A stretch of DNA of 64,000 bases, taken from the NCBI GenBank assembly GCA_030655075.1, contig JAURWE010000061.1:138194-202193 (forward strand). The letters are read 5' to 3'. Made by a program: the position numbers and the translations under genes. Source of the DNA: Pararhizobium sp. (GTDB lineage: Bacteria > Pseudomonadota > Alphaproteobacteria > Rhizobiales > Rhizobiaceae). The notes beneath the pieces are model-generated. The model was given only the letters and a program-made list of their open reading frames with translations, did no database searches and was not told where the DNA came from. Position 1 is the first letter of the stretch; each line of letters begins with the position of its first letter. Below, one piece after another: positions 28,856 to 38,258 of this stretch.

Positions 28856-30484
28856 ATGGCGCGATATGTATTCATCACAGGCGGCGTGGTTTCTTCCCTT
28901 GGAAAAGGGATTGCTGCGGCCGCTCTCGGAGCGTTGCTTCAGGCCCGGGGTTACCGGGTGCGGCTTCGCAAACTTGACCCCTATCTGAATGTCGACCCCG
29001 GCACGATGAGCCCGACGCAGCACGGCGAGGTCTTCGTGACCGACGACGGTGCCGAGACGGACCTCGACCTTGGCCACTACGAGCGCTTTACCGGCCGCTC
29101 GGCGACCAAGACCGACAACATCACCACCGGCCGTATCTACAAGAACATCATCGACAAGGAACGGCGCGGCGATTATCTCGGCGCCACGGTGCAGGTCATT
29201 CCGCACGTCACCAACGAGATCAAGAATTTCGTCACCGAAGGCAACGACGAGTACGATTTCGTGCTCTGCGAGATCGGCGGCACCGTCGGCGATATCGAGG
29301 CGATGCCCTTCATGGAGGCGATCCGCCAGCTCGGCAACGATCTGCCGCGCGGCACGGCCGTCTATGTCCACCTGACGCTGATGCCGTTCATCGCCGCCGC
29401 CGGCGAGCTGAAGACCAAGCCGACGCAGCATTCCGTCAAGGAACTGCAGGCGATGGGCATTCATCCCGATATCCTGCTGGTGCGCGCCGACCGCGAAATC
29501 CCCGAAGCCGAGCGCCGCAAGCTGTCGCTGTTCTGCAACGTGCGTCCGTCCGCCGTCATCCAGGCGCTCGATGTCGCCAATATCTACGACGTGCCGATCG
29601 CCTATCATCGCGAAGGTCTCGATTCTGAAGTTCTGGCCGCCTTCGGCATCGAACCGGCCCCGAAGCCGCGCATCGAGGACTGGGAAGAGGTCGCCAACCG
29701 CATCCGCACGCCGGAAGGCGAGGTGACCATCGCCATCGTCGGCAAATATACCGGCCTCAAGGATGCCTACAAATCGTTGATCGAGGCGCTGTACCATGGC
29801 GGTATCGCCAACCGGGTAAAGGTCAAGCTCGAATGGATCGAATCGGAAATCTTCGAAAAGGAAGATCCGGCGCCCTGGCTTGAAAAGGTCAACGGCATCC
29901 TCGTACCCGGCGGTTTCGGCGAGCGCGGCTCGGAAGGCAAGATCCTGGCGGCCCGGTTCGCCCGCGAGCGCAAGGTGCCCTATTTCGGCATCTGCTTCGG
30001 CATGCAGATGGCCGTGGTCGAAGCGGCGCGAAATCTTGCCGGCATCGAAAAGGCCTCCTCGACGGAATTCGGCCAGACCAGCGAACCGGTGGTCGGCCTG
30101 ATGACCGAATGGGTCAAGGGCAACCAGCTGGAAAAGCGCGCTGCCGCCGGCGACCTCGGCGGCACGATGCGCCTCGGCGCTTACAAGGCGAGCCTGAAGA
30201 AGGGCACCAAGATTGCCGAGATCTACGGCTCGACCGACATTTCCGAGCGCCACCGCCACCGCTACGAGGTCAATGTCGATTACAAGGATCGGCTGGAAGC
30301 CTGCGGCCTGGAATTTTCGGGCATGTCACCCGACGGCGTCCTGCCTGAAACGGTGGAATACCCTGATCACCCGTGGTTCATCGGCGTGCAGTATCACCCG
30401 GAACTGAAGAGCCGCCCGCTCGACCCGCACCCGCTGTTCGCCAGCTTCATCGCAGCGGCGCTGGAGCAGAATCGGCTGGTTTGA
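28856..30484 (+). CDS. pyrG: CTP synthase
   Basis: 542 residues, the canonical length from the ATG at MARYVFITGGVVSSLGKG (amidoligase P-loop). The glutaminase half has GILVPGGFGERGSEGK, the nucleophile Cys in YFGICFGMQMA and the His-Glu pair in VQYHPEL. It converts UTP, glutamine and ATP to CTP. A longer frame to 28817 adds 13 residues that do not belong to the family. Confidence 0.98.
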   Translation: MARYVFITGGVVSSLGKGIAAAALGALLQARGYRVRLRKLDPYLNVDPGTMSPTQHGEVFVTDDGAETDLDLGHYERFTGRSATKTDNITTGRIYKNIIDKERRGDYLGATVQVIPHVTNEIKNFVTEGNDEYDFVLCEIGGTVGDIEAMPFMEAIRQLGNDLPRGTAVYVHLTLMPFIAAAGELKTKPTQHSVKELQAMGIHPDILLVRADREIPEAERRKLSLFCNVRPSAVIQALDVANIYDVPIAYHREGLDSEVLAAFGIEPAPKPRIEDWEEVANRIRTPEGEVTIAIVGKYTGLKDAYKSLIEALYHGGIANRVKVKLEWIESEIFEKEDPAPWLEKVNGILVPGGFGERGSEGKILAARFARERKVPYFGICFGMQMAVVEAARNLAGIEKASSTEFGQTSEPVVGLMTEWVKGNQLEKRAAAGDLGGTMRLGAYKASLKKGTKIAEIYGSTDISERHRHRYEVNVDYKDRLEACGLEFSGMSPDGVLPETVEYPDHPWFIGVQYHPELKSRPLDPHPLFASFIAAALEQNRLV

Positions 30485-30509
30485 GGGTCTCGAAATCGCG
30501 GAGGGTTTA

Positions 30510-30669
30510 CCCCCCTCTGTCACTTCGTGACATCTCCCCCTCAAGGGGGGAGATCGTTCTTTTCTATCGCGCTGTATGTCTAAAAGGCTAACTCCGTGAG
30601 GCGGACACAAGGGGTGCGACTAATCTCCCCCCTTGAGGGGGAGATGTCGGCGTCGCCGACAGAGGGGGG
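30510..30669. repeat. Rhizobial palindromic repeat pair (two inverted arms)
   Basis: Arm one (30510-30555) reads CCCCCCTCTGTCACTTCGTGACATCTCC then CCTCAAGGGGGGAGAT. Arm two (30623-30669) is its approximate reverse complement, ending GTCGGCGTCGCCGACAGAGGGGGG. Each arm also folds on itself (TCTCCCCCTCAAGGGGGGAGA; GTCGGCG TCGCCGAC). The 67-base middle is unique. Similar elements are dispersed in rhizobial intergenic DNA. It fills most of the pyrG to GH32 gap. Confidence 0.8.
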
Positions 30670-30729
30670 TGTCGCTCCGCGCACTCCGGGGCAAACCAAT
30701 GCCTACGCACTACTCACCATTCGCCCCCC

Positions 30730-32445
30730 TTAAAGCCTCAACGCCCACACAGTCGCATGTGTCACCGTGCCCTGTGCCGCCATCAGCCTTGCCGAGCGCA
30801 CCGGCTCGAACCCCTTGATCCGTTTGGTGCCGGTCCAGCGGCCGTCGTCGGCAAAGACCTCGATGGAGCCGTAGTCCACGAAGATGCGCAGGCGGCGGGG
30901 GCGGGCGCCGGCGGCGATGTAGTGGGGCGAGGGCGCGCCATCACCGGTGTCGTAGCGGATGGCGAGGCCGGCCTCGTCGAGAACAACAGCCAGGTGCACT
31001 TCGGGATGCTGGAACTCCAGCGTGAAGGGCGCGCCCGGTGCGTCGAGCTCGAAGAAGAGCTCGACCGCGCCGTTGAGGAAGCTGACCGGATCGCCGGCGG
31101 CCAGCCTTGTGCGGTCGAGAATGTGGCTGCGCAGGCTTTCTGCCGCCCCGATCGGCGGCGTGTGCAGGTCGCCGTTCGACAGGTGCAGGCGGCGCGGCAG
31201 GGTCATCGCCGTGGGGAAATCGATGGTCGGGCCCGTATCGGCCCAGTTGGCGAGCCAGCCCATGCCGACGATCGTGTCGCCATCGACGAAGGCCTGGAAG
31301 GCATAATTGTCGGTGCCGAAATCCAGCTCTTTCTCGAACTCCTTGATGAAGGTTCTGCCGTCGAACCAGCCGACCGAGGCGATGGTGAGGTTCTTGCGGC
31401 CGGTCGCCGCGTCCTCGCTGGTCATAAGGCCATAGAGCAGCACCCAGCGGGTCGAGGGATTGGTGGCGGGGCCGTCGATCGGCAGCAGGCAGGGGCACTC
31501 GATCGCCGTCGTCGTGTAGCGGTGCTCGACCAGCAGCTTGCCGATGAAGGTCCAGCCTGTGGCGGCGGTGCGGTCCTCGGTCTCGTAGAGCAGGATGACG
31601 CCGCCCGCATCGCTCTGACTGCCGAGCAGCATCTTCCACAGGCCGTCCGGCCCGCGAAAGACGTATGGGTCGCGGAAGTCGCTGGTCAGGCCCTGGTCGA
31701 CCGGCCGGTGCGGCAGGATGACATCGGCCCTGCCGGCCATGATCAGGTCGCCGGATGTGGCGGTGAGCTGGATCTGCTGCTCGGGCTGGCGGTCCTGCAC
31801 CTGTTCGGTGAAGAAGACGCGAATGCCCGGACCATCGGGTAGCGGCACGGCCGAGCCGGAAAAGGCACCGCCGCGCTTGTCGGGCCGTGCCGTCAGATCT
31901 TCGGATGGGAAAAGGAAGATCGGCAGGTGGCGCCAGCGCAGATAGTCCGGCGACACCGCATGGCCCCAGTGCATCGTGTTCCAGGTGAGCCCATGCGAAT
32001 AGTGCTGGTAGAACAGGTGCGGGCGGCCATCGAAACGGCCAAAGCCGTTCGGATCGTTCATCCAGCCGAAGGGCGGGCGGAAATGGTAGCTGCCGGGAAC
32101 GTTCGGCGGGGCGTTGCCGGGGTTGGTATGGAGCACCGTGATGCCCGTATCCAGCACATCCGACGGCGTGAACCAGTAGGCGACGGAAACGGCAGTCTGG
32201 TCGATGTCATAGCTGAGATCGACGCCGCCGCCGCCGAAGACGTGGAAGATGCGGAATTCGTATTCCTCCGGATTGGTGACGAGCACCTCGCCGAACTTGC
32301 CGTTGACGTTCGAAAACGAGATCGAGCCCGGCCCCTCCGCCGAGGTCGCCTTCAGCCACAGGTGCAGCGTGGCGTTGACGGGCAGTTCGACATAGAGCGT
32401 GCGCAATGTCCTGACGGTTGTGGGAGCTGGCTGGTTGACGTTCAT
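30730..32445 (-). CDS. GH32 glycoside hydrolase (fructosidase/levanase type)
   Basis: 571 residues. It has an extra N-terminal beta-domain of about 150 residues, then the five-blade GH32 propeller: WMNDPNGFG (nucleophile Asp) near residue 157, the transition-state Asp in SDFRDPYVF and the acid/base Glu in ECPCLLP, and a C-terminal beta-sandwich (DYGSIEVFADDGR). No signal peptide is visible, so it would be cytoplasmic. It should cleave fructosyl bonds in sucrose, inulin or levan-type oligosaccharides. GGAGGAT precedes the ATG at 32445; the longer frame to 32535 is discarded. Confidence 0.92.
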   Translation of the reverse strand: MNVNQPAPTTVRTLRTLYVELPVNATLHLWLKATSAEGPGSISFSNVNGKFGEVLVTNPEEYEFRIFHVFGGGGVDLSYDIDQTAVSVAYWFTPSDVLDTGITVLHTNPGNAPPNVPGSYHFRPPFGWMNDPNGFGRFDGRPHLFYQHYSHGLTWNTMHWGHAVSPDYLRWRHLPIFLFPSEDLTARPDKRGGAFSGSAVPLPDGPGIRVFFTEQVQDRQPEQQIQLTATSGDLIMAGRADVILPHRPVDQGLTSDFRDPYVFRGPDGLWKMLLGSQSDAGGVILLYETEDRTAATGWTFIGKLLVEHRYTTTAIECPCLLPIDGPATNPSTRWVLLYGLMTSEDAATGRKNLTIASVGWFDGRTFIKEFEKELDFGTDNYAFQAFVDGDTIVGMGWLANWADTGPTIDFPTAMTLPRRLHLSNGDLHTPPIGAAESLRSHILDRTRLAAGDPVSFLNGAVELFFELDAPGAPFTLEFQHPEVHLAVVLDEAGLAIRYDTGDGAPSPHYIAAGARPRRLRIFVDYGSIEVFADDGRWTGTKRIKGFEPVRSARLMAAQGTVTHATVWALRL

Positions 32446-32716
32446 GAACCCGATCCTCCGTTTTTTCTGCCCTGCGGGAATGACATAGGGGCCATCAGGC
32501 AAACGGAAAGACCGGCGGGCAGCATTGCTGCGCATGGAGCGCGCGCGGCCCGATCAGCCGTGCTGCCGCTTTTGTCCCGTTTTCTGGCCTGCCGGCGTCT
32601 TATCGCTTGATCTTGACGCCGTCAGGAGGCAAGTGCAGGGGGCGGCGGCCGTAGCCCGCCCCGAGCGTCCTGCCATTGGCGAACTCCGGATACCTGTCGT
32701 GGAACAATCCTATCAG

Positions 32717-33601
32717 ATGCCGCTTACGGACAACAGCGATCTTGCCATCGAGGCGGAAGAGACCGGCGGCGTGATGCCGGCGATTTTTGCCGCCATGCCG
32801 CAATCGGTCAGCTTCAACAAGCTGCGCAAGCGGCTGCTGCGCCAGACACGGCAGGCGATCGACGATTTCGGCATGCTGGGTGGTGGCACCAGGCGCTGGC
32901 TGGTCGGCCTTTCGGGTGGCAAGGACAGCTACGCGCTGCTGGCGATCCTGATGGATCTGCAATGGCGCGGCCTGCTGCCGGTCGAACTCATCGCCTGCAA
33001 CCTCGACCAGGGCCAGCCGAATTTTCCCAAACACGTCCTGCCGGACTATCTGACCTCGATCGGCGTCAAGCACCGGATCGAATATCGCGACACCTATTCC
33101 ATCGTGAAGGAGAAGGTGCCCGCCGGTGGCACCTATTGCGCCCTCTGTTCGCGCCTGCGCCGCGGCAATCTCTACCGCATTGCCCGCGAGGAGGGCTGTG
33201 ACGCACTGGTGCTCGGCCATCACCGCGAGGACATTCTCGAAACCTTCTTCATGAATTTTTTCCACGGCGGGCGGCTGGCGACCATGCCTGCGAAGCTTTT
33301 GAACGACGATGGTGATGTCATGCTGCTGCGGCCGCTGGCCTACGCGGCGGAAGACGATCTGGCAAAGTTCGCCGCCGCCATGGAATTCCCGATCATTCCC
33401 TGCGATCTCTGCGGCTCGCAAGACGGGCTGGAACGCAATGCGATGAAGGCGATGCTGTCGGGCATCGAGGCGCGCATGCCGGGCCGCAAGGACACGATGC
33501 TGCGGGCGCTGGGACATGTGAACCCCTCGCATCTGCTCGATCCCAAGCTTTTCGATTTCAAATCCCTTCTGCCGGAGCCCAAAGATGACCAGGATCGTTG
33601 A
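32717..33601 (+). CDS. ttcA: tRNA 2-thiocytidine biosynthesis protein TtcA-like
   Basis: 294 residues. The N-type ATP pyrophosphatase PP-loop is GLSGGKDSYALL near residue 62; the paired Cys for the Fe-S cluster are in GGTYCALCSRLRRG, with a further CDLCGS. It activates C32 of tRNA for sulfur insertion using a 4Fe-4S cluster. The start is uncertain: a GTG at 32699 would add six residues and neither has a good ribosome site. It overlaps the next gene by 17 bases. Confidence 0.9.
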   Translation: MPLTDNSDLAIEAEETGGVMPAIFAAMPQSVSFNKLRKRLLRQTRQAIDDFGMLGGGTRRWLVGLSGGKDSYALLAILMDLQWRGLLPVELIACNLDQGQPNFPKHVLPDYLTSIGVKHRIEYRDTYSIVKEKVPAGGTYCALCSRLRRGNLYRIAREEGCDALVLGHHREDILETFFMNFFHGGRLATMPAKLLNDDGDVMLLRPLAYAAEDDLAKFAAAMEFPIIPCDLCGSQDGLERNAMKAMLSGIEARMPGRKDTMLRALGHVNPSHLLDPKLFDFKSLLPEPKDDQDR

Positions 33602-34409
33602 TGTTGCCGCCCTCGCGGACCTGATGCACGAGGCGTCGCGCATCGAGATCATGCCGCGCTTCCGCAATCTCGGCGATGGCGATATCCGCATCAAGACCGA
33701 GGCGATCGATCTGGTGACGGAAGGCGACGAGGCGGCCGAGCGCTACATCAAGGCGCGCATCGATGCGATTGCGCCGGGTGCGCTCTTCGTCGGCGAGGAG
33801 TCCGTCGCCAAGGACCCGGACCTGCTCTACAGGATCAAGGACGCCGATCTGTCCGTCATCGTCGATCCGATCGACGGTACCTTCAACTTCGCTGCCGGCG
33901 TGCCGCTGTTCGGCGTCATGGCCGCTGTCGTGTCGAAGGGCGAGACCATTGCCGGGATCATCTACGATCCGCTCGGCCAGGACTGGATGATTGCCGAAAA
34001 AGGCGCCGGCGCCTGGACGCACCGTGCTGACGGATCGAAGATCCGCATGACGGTGACCGAGCCGGTCCCGCTTGAAAATATGGTCGGCTGCGCCTCGACC
34101 GGTTTCTATCCGCCGGACGAGCGCCGAACCGTCATGAGCAATCTCGCCAAGGTGCGCGTTTCGGCCAGCTACCGCTGTGCCTGCCACGAATACCGCACGC
34201 TTGCCGCCGGTTACTTTCACTTCCTGATGTACAACAAGTTGATGCCCTGGGACCACCTGGCCGGAACCTTGATCTGCCAGGAAGCCGGCGCCCACGTCGC
34301 CCGCTTCGACGGCTCGCCCTATCTGCCGCACCATGTCGATGGCGGCCTGCTGGTGGCCACCGACCGCGACAGCTGGCAGATACTGCGCGACGAGGTCTTT
34401 ACGGTCTGA
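33585..34409 (+). CDS. Inositol monophosphatase-family phosphatase
   Basis: 274 residues. The metal-binding motifs FVGEESVAKD near residue 65, VIVDPIDGTFNF near residue 90 and PWDHLAGTLICQEAG near residue 215 are intact, so it should be an active magnesium-dependent phosphatase on a sugar phosphate, histidinol phosphate or PAP-like substrate. It starts inside the ttcA 3' end, so the two are translationally coupled. A strong terminator follows. Confidence 0.92.
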   Translation: MTRIVDVAALADLMHEASRIEIMPRFRNLGDGDIRIKTEAIDLVTEGDEAAERYIKARIDAIAPGALFVGEESVAKDPDLLYRIKDADLSVIVDPIDGTFNFAAGVPLFGVMAAVVSKGETIAGIIYDPLGQDWMIAEKGAGAWTHRADGSKIRMTVTEPVPLENMVGCASTGFYPPDERRTVMSNLAKVRVSASYRCACHEYRTLAAGYFHFLMYNKLMPWDHLAGTLICQEAGAHVARFDGSPYLPHHVDGGLLVATDRDSWQILRDEVFTV

Positions 34410-34430
34410 GCCAACAGCGCTTGCAATAAG

Positions 34431-34465
34431 AATGCCCGCGCGGGAGACCTGCGCGGGCATTTTTG
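34431..34465 (+). terminator. Terminator after the ttcA-phosphatase pair
   Basis: AATGCCCGCGC(GG) pairs with (CT)GCGCGGGCATT over a short loop, followed by TTTTGTTT, 21 bases after the stop. It also separates the pair from the convergent exporter gene. Confidence 0.9.
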
Positions 34466-34482
34466 TTTGCGTAACTTGCGGA

Positions 34483-35787
34483 TTACATATGGCCGCCGCC
34501 GAGGCCCTCGGCCGGTTCGGCGCCGTCGCCCGGATGGGTGAAGAGCTTGCCGCCTTCGGCCCACAGCGTGGCGGCGATGGTCACCAGTCCGAAGATCATG
34601 AACGCAGCGAACAGCGGCTGCACCGTGCCATTGAACATCTGGCCCACAAGGCCGCCGAGCAGGGCGCCGCCGGTGGTCGAGACGAAGCCGGTGATCGCGG
34701 TCGCCGTTCCCGCCAGTTCCCCCATCGGCTCGAGGCTGATGGCGGTGAAATTGGTGGTGATCACGGCAAACATGATCAGGAGAACCGAAAACAGGCCATA
34801 GGCGATGAGGAAGGGCGGCCTGCCCAGCAGCGACAGCGCAAAACCGGCGGCCGCAAGGATTGTGAACAGGATCATCGCCACATGCGAAATGCTCCGCATG
34901 CCGAAACTGCGGACGAAATAGCCGTTGGCGAAATTGGCAATGGCGATGCCGCCGGCGGTTCCTGCAAAGGCGAGCGGCAACCAATCACCGAGACCGTAGA
35001 CCTCGCCAAAAATCTGCTGGACCGTGACGATATAGGCGCAGATGACGGCCGTGAACAGCGTCGTGCCGATCATGTAGCCGCAGGTGATGCGGTTGCCGAG
35101 CACCGCACCGAAGCCCGAGGTCACCGACTTGACCGACAGCGGCCGCCGTTCGCCGGCAGGAAGCGATTCCTTGATGCGTGTCAGCGCCCAGATGAAGAGC
35201 ACCGCACCGGCAAGGCCGAGCGCCAGAAAAATCCAGTGCCAGCTCGCATTGACGACGATCAGCTGGCCGATCGACGGGGCGACGATGGGCACGATCATGA
35301 AGACGATGAAGACATAGGACATGACCCGCGCCATCTCGCGGCCGCCGAAACAGTCGCGCACGATCGCCATGGTGGTGATGCGGATGGCGGCAGCGCCGAC
35401 CCCTTGGGCGAAGCGCAGCACCAGCAGCGCCTCGAAGCTGGTGGTGAAGGCCGTGGCCAGCATGGTCAGCGTGAAGAAGGCGAGGCCGCTGAGCAGCAGC
35501 GTGCGGCGCCCGAACGCATCTGAAAGGCTGCCGAAGAAGATCTGCGACAGGCCGAAGCCGAAAAAGAACACGGCAATGATCAGCTGCGTGTCGTTGGTGT
35601 TGGCGACCTTGAGCGCCTGGCCGATGCTGGGCAGCGCCGGCAGCATAATGTCGATGGCCATGGCGACGCTGGCCGTCATCAGGGCGATGGTGATGACGAA
35701 TTCGAAAAAGCCGAGGCCGATGCGGGCCGAGCCGCCTGTCTCGGGTGTTGGAGCGGCTGTTGTTTCAATGGACGTCATGGAGGGCAT
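34483..35787 (-). CDS. Bcr/CflA-type MFS exporter (second of tandem pair)
   Basis: 434 residues with twelve predicted membrane helices. Motif A is GSLSDAFGRRTLLLSG, and FAQGVGAAAIRITTMAIVRD with APSIGQLIVV gives the antiporter group signature of the Bcr/CflA drug-efflux family. It probably exports small hydrophobic or cationic compounds in exchange for protons. Its start overlaps the upstream paralogue by 23 bases; AAGG precedes the ATG at a short distance, and an ATG three codons on is an alternative. Confidence 0.9.
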   Translation of the reverse strand: MPSMTSIETTAAPTPETGGSARIGLGFFEFVITIALMTASVAMAIDIMLPALPSIGQALKVANTNDTQLIIAVFFFGFGLSQIFFGSLSDAFGRRTLLLSGLAFFTLTMLATAFTTSFEALLVLRFAQGVGAAAIRITTMAIVRDCFGGREMARVMSYVFIVFMIVPIVAPSIGQLIVVNASWHWIFLALGLAGAVLFIWALTRIKESLPAGERRPLSVKSVTSGFGAVLGNRITCGYMIGTTLFTAVICAYIVTVQQIFGEVYGLGDWLPLAFAGTAGGIAIANFANGYFVRSFGMRSISHVAMILFTILAAAGFALSLLGRPPFLIAYGLFSVLLIMFAVITTNFTAISLEPMGELAGTATAITGFVSTTGGALLGGLVGQMFNGTVQPLFAAFMIFGLVTIAATLWAEGGKLFTHPGDGAEPAEGLGGGHM

Positions 35788-37051
35788 TACCTTGTGCAGC
35801 GGTTCCGTCAGCGGAGCCCGTCTGTTCGTTGTGAGGTCTGAAGAGTTTGCCGTTTTCGGCGATGAACACGAAGATCAGGCCCAGCACCGAGACGATGAGG
35901 AAACCGACGGCAAGCGGCGTCACCGTGCCGTCGAAGGCCTGGCCGATGGCAGCACCTATGAGGGCGCCGCCGATGGTCTGGCTGAAACCGAGAACGGATG
36001 AGGCGGTACCCGCCACCGCGCCGAGCGGCTCCATCGCCATCGAATTGAAGTTCGGCGCGATGATGCCGAACTGCATCAGCGCCAGGCCGTAGATGATCGC
36101 GAACAGCCAGAAGGGCACTGAGCCCAGCAGGGCAGAACCGGCAAAAACCGCGCTGATCAGCGCGAAGAGAATGAGCGCCGTATGCGACAGCCGCCGCATG
36201 CCGAAGCGTTGCACCAGCCGCGAATTGGCGAACGAGGCAATCGCCATCATGCTGGCAAAGCCCGCAAAGGCGAGCGGAAACCAGACGCCGAGACCATAGA
36301 TGCCGACGAGGATCTGCTGGGCGGAGTTGATGAAGCCGAACAGCGAGCCGAAGATGACGGAGGTGCCGATGTTGTAGAAAAGCGACGTGCGGTTGGTGAG
36401 CACGATGCGGAAGGCGCCGGACACCGACGCGATGCTGAGAGGGCGGCGGTGTTCGGGCGCCAGTGTTTCCGGGAGGCGGGTATAGACCATGACGGCGACG
36501 AACAGGCCGTAAAGGCCGATGAAGACGAAGATCATGTGCCACTCGGCAAACAGCATGATGCCCTGGCCGATCGACGGCGCGATGACCGGGATGATCATGA
36601 ACACCATCATGACCAGCGACATGATTTCGGCCATCTGACGGCCGCCGTAGATGTCGCGCACGACGGAGACAGCAATGACGCGTGTCGCTGCGGCGCCGAC
36701 GCCCTGCATGAGGCGCAACGCCAGAAGACCGGCAAAGCTCGGCACCAGCGCGATCGAAAAGGCGCAGACCACATAGATGCCGATACCCGCCAGCAGCGGC
36801 GCCTTGCGGCCATACCGGTCCGACAGCGGTCCGAAGGCGAGCTGCGCCACGCCCATGCCGATCAGATAGGCCGAAATGACATATTGGCGGTGGTTCTCGT
36901 CGGTGACGCCGAGGCTGGCACCGATCTGCTGCAGGCCCGGCAGCATGATGTCGATGGCCAGCGCATTGATGGCCATCAGCATGGCGGTCAGTGCGATGAA
37001 TTCATATTTCGACGGCACGGCGATCGTGTGTCCCTGTGGCGATATAGTCAT
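35765..37051 (-). CDS. Bcr/CflA-type MFS exporter (first of tandem pair)
   Basis: 428 residues, twelve helices. GPLSDRYGRKAPLLAG is motif A, and LMQGVGAAATRVIAVSVVRD with APSIGQGIML matches the same subfamily as its neighbour. The start ATG giving MTISPQGHTIAVPSKYEF follows AGGATA; a longer frame to 37243 has no family match. It is clearly a paralogue of the downstream gene and translationally coupled to it. One unit may export the same compound or the pair may have diverged in substrate. Confidence 0.9.
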   Translation of the reverse strand: MTISPQGHTIAVPSKYEFIALTAMLMAINALAIDIMLPGLQQIGASLGVTDENHRQYVISAYLIGMGVAQLAFGPLSDRYGRKAPLLAGIGIYVVCAFSIALVPSFAGLLALRLMQGVGAAATRVIAVSVVRDIYGGRQMAEIMSLVMMVFMIIPVIAPSIGQGIMLFAEWHMIFVFIGLYGLFVAVMVYTRLPETLAPEHRRPLSIASVSGAFRIVLTNRTSLFYNIGTSVIFGSLFGFINSAQQILVGIYGLGVWFPLAFAGFASMMAIASFANSRLVQRFGMRRLSHTALILFALISAVFAGSALLGSVPFWLFAIIYGLALMQFGIIAPNFNSMAMEPLGAVAGTASSVLGFSQTIGGALIGAAIGQAFDGTVTPLAVGFLIVSVLGLIFVFIAENGKLFRPHNEQTGSADGTAAQGNALHDVH

Positions 37052-37295
37052 CTGATATCCTGCTGCGCCGGAAAAATTGGCGCCTGATAGGTGTCGAGCC
37101 GGAAATGCCCGGTTTTGATCGTCGGCGGGCAGGGGGCCGGCCGGCATGGAAGGGTATGGTCGTTTTGACGGCCAATCCCGGCGTGTCGCACCAAAGGCGA
37201 TATCACTGGATTGCTGGCATACTGTGACAGGGCCGGCATGCACACGGACCCGTAATGGCTCGGGACCGTTGTGCTGAGGGCAGGAAATGCGGGAA

Positions 37296-37322
37296 TCAAA
37301 AAAGGCGGGAGACCGCCTTTTC
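37296..37322 (-). terminator. Terminator of grxD
   Basis: AAAGGCGG-GAGA-CCGCCTTT stem with an A run on the left, giving a U run when read on the minus strand, 25 bases past the grxD stop. The T-run on the right also fits leftover plus-strand transcripts. Confidence 0.85.
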
Positions 37323-37346
37323 TAGGAAATGTGTCGGACCCAGGGA

Positions 37347-37682
37347 TCAGGAAGCAGCCTTGACGGCGATGCCCTGTTCTTCCATGTGCGACTGCAGTTC
37401 GCCAGCCTGGAACATCTCGCGGATAATGTCGCAGCCGCCGACAAACTCGCCCTTGACGTAGAGCTGCGGAATGGTCGGCCAGTTGGAATAATCCTTGATG
37501 CCTTGACGGATGTCCGCATCGGCCAGAACATTGATCGCCTTGTAATCGACGCCGACATAGTCGAGAATCTGCACGACCTGGCCGGAGAAGCCACACTGGG
37601 GAAACTGCGGTGTGCCCTTCATGAAAAGCACGACGTCGTTGGTTTTTACTTCATTGTCGATGAAGTCGTTGATGCCGCTCAT
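37347..37682 (-). CDS. grxD: Monothiol glutaredoxin Grx4/GrxD
   Basis: 111 residues with PQCGFSGQ (monothiol CGFS site) at about residue 30, WPTIPQLYVKGEFVGGCDI as the glutathione-binding part. CGFS glutaredoxins hold a glutathione-bridged 2Fe-2S cluster with BolA and pass it on. The partner-type BolA gene is about 1.8 kb away. AAAGGA precedes the ATG. Confidence 0.95.
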   Translation of the reverse strand: MSGINDFIDNEVKTNDVVLFMKGTPQFPQCGFSGQVVQILDYVGVDYKAINVLADADIRQGIKDYSNWPTIPQLYVKGEFVGGCDIIREMFQAGELQSHMEEQGIAVKAAS

Positions 37683-37803
37683 GCGCTTGTCCTTTCACAT
37701 CCGGGTTCAAGGCCCGATGTTGCGTTCACTGTTGAGTCCTTAAATAGCATGTCAAAACAGGATTTCCATAACGGAATGTCGCCCCTGTATCGATTGACGG
37801 CGA

Positions 37804-38037
37804 TCAGGTGCGGCTGCGTTTCGCCTTGGCCCGTGACGCTGCAGTGCGCCGGCGGCTGACCTGTTTCTTGGCGGCAGGCTTGGTCCGGGTTGTCCTTGTC
37901 CGCTTGAACTGGCCAGTTGCGGTTCGCGTCTGCCGCTTCTTGCGTTTCGTCGCCGTGCGGGCACCAGTCTTCTTCAGAATTTCCTTGAGAACGTTTTCGA
38001 CAACGCCGCTCACCAGTTCCTTGATCAGATCAACCAT
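37804..38037 (-). CDS. Small Lys/Arg-rich, histone H1-like basic protein
   Basis: 77 residues. The first 25 are amphipathic (LIKELVSGVVENVLKEILKK), the rest almost only Lys, Arg, Thr and Ala (KRKKRQTRTATGQFKRTRTT, RRRTAASRAKAKRSR). The pattern resembles bacterial histone H1-like tails and could bind DNA or RNA. AAAGGT precedes the ATG. It is conserved-looking but without a named domain; the gene call could in part reflect low complexity. Confidence 0.65.
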   Translation of the reverse strand: MVDLIKELVSGVVENVLKEILKKTGARTATKRKKRQTRTATGQFKRTRTTRTKPAAKKQVSRRRTAASRAKAKRSRT

Positions 38038-38258
38038 TGCAAGACCTTTGAAAGACGGGAGAAATTTAGCCCTATTGCATGGAAAATCGGCGCGCTTGCT
38101 TTCATTTCGCTCGTAGGTGAGTTAGCAAAGAGCTCCTTGAAATGCGAGATAATTTTCCCGCAAGACGGCGCCCGCCAGGCGTTTCCGTCTTGTTTGCAGG
38201 CGAATCAGCCGCCGGGGAAATGGCTGAAGACGCGACAATCCAGAACGGTAATTGCTCA

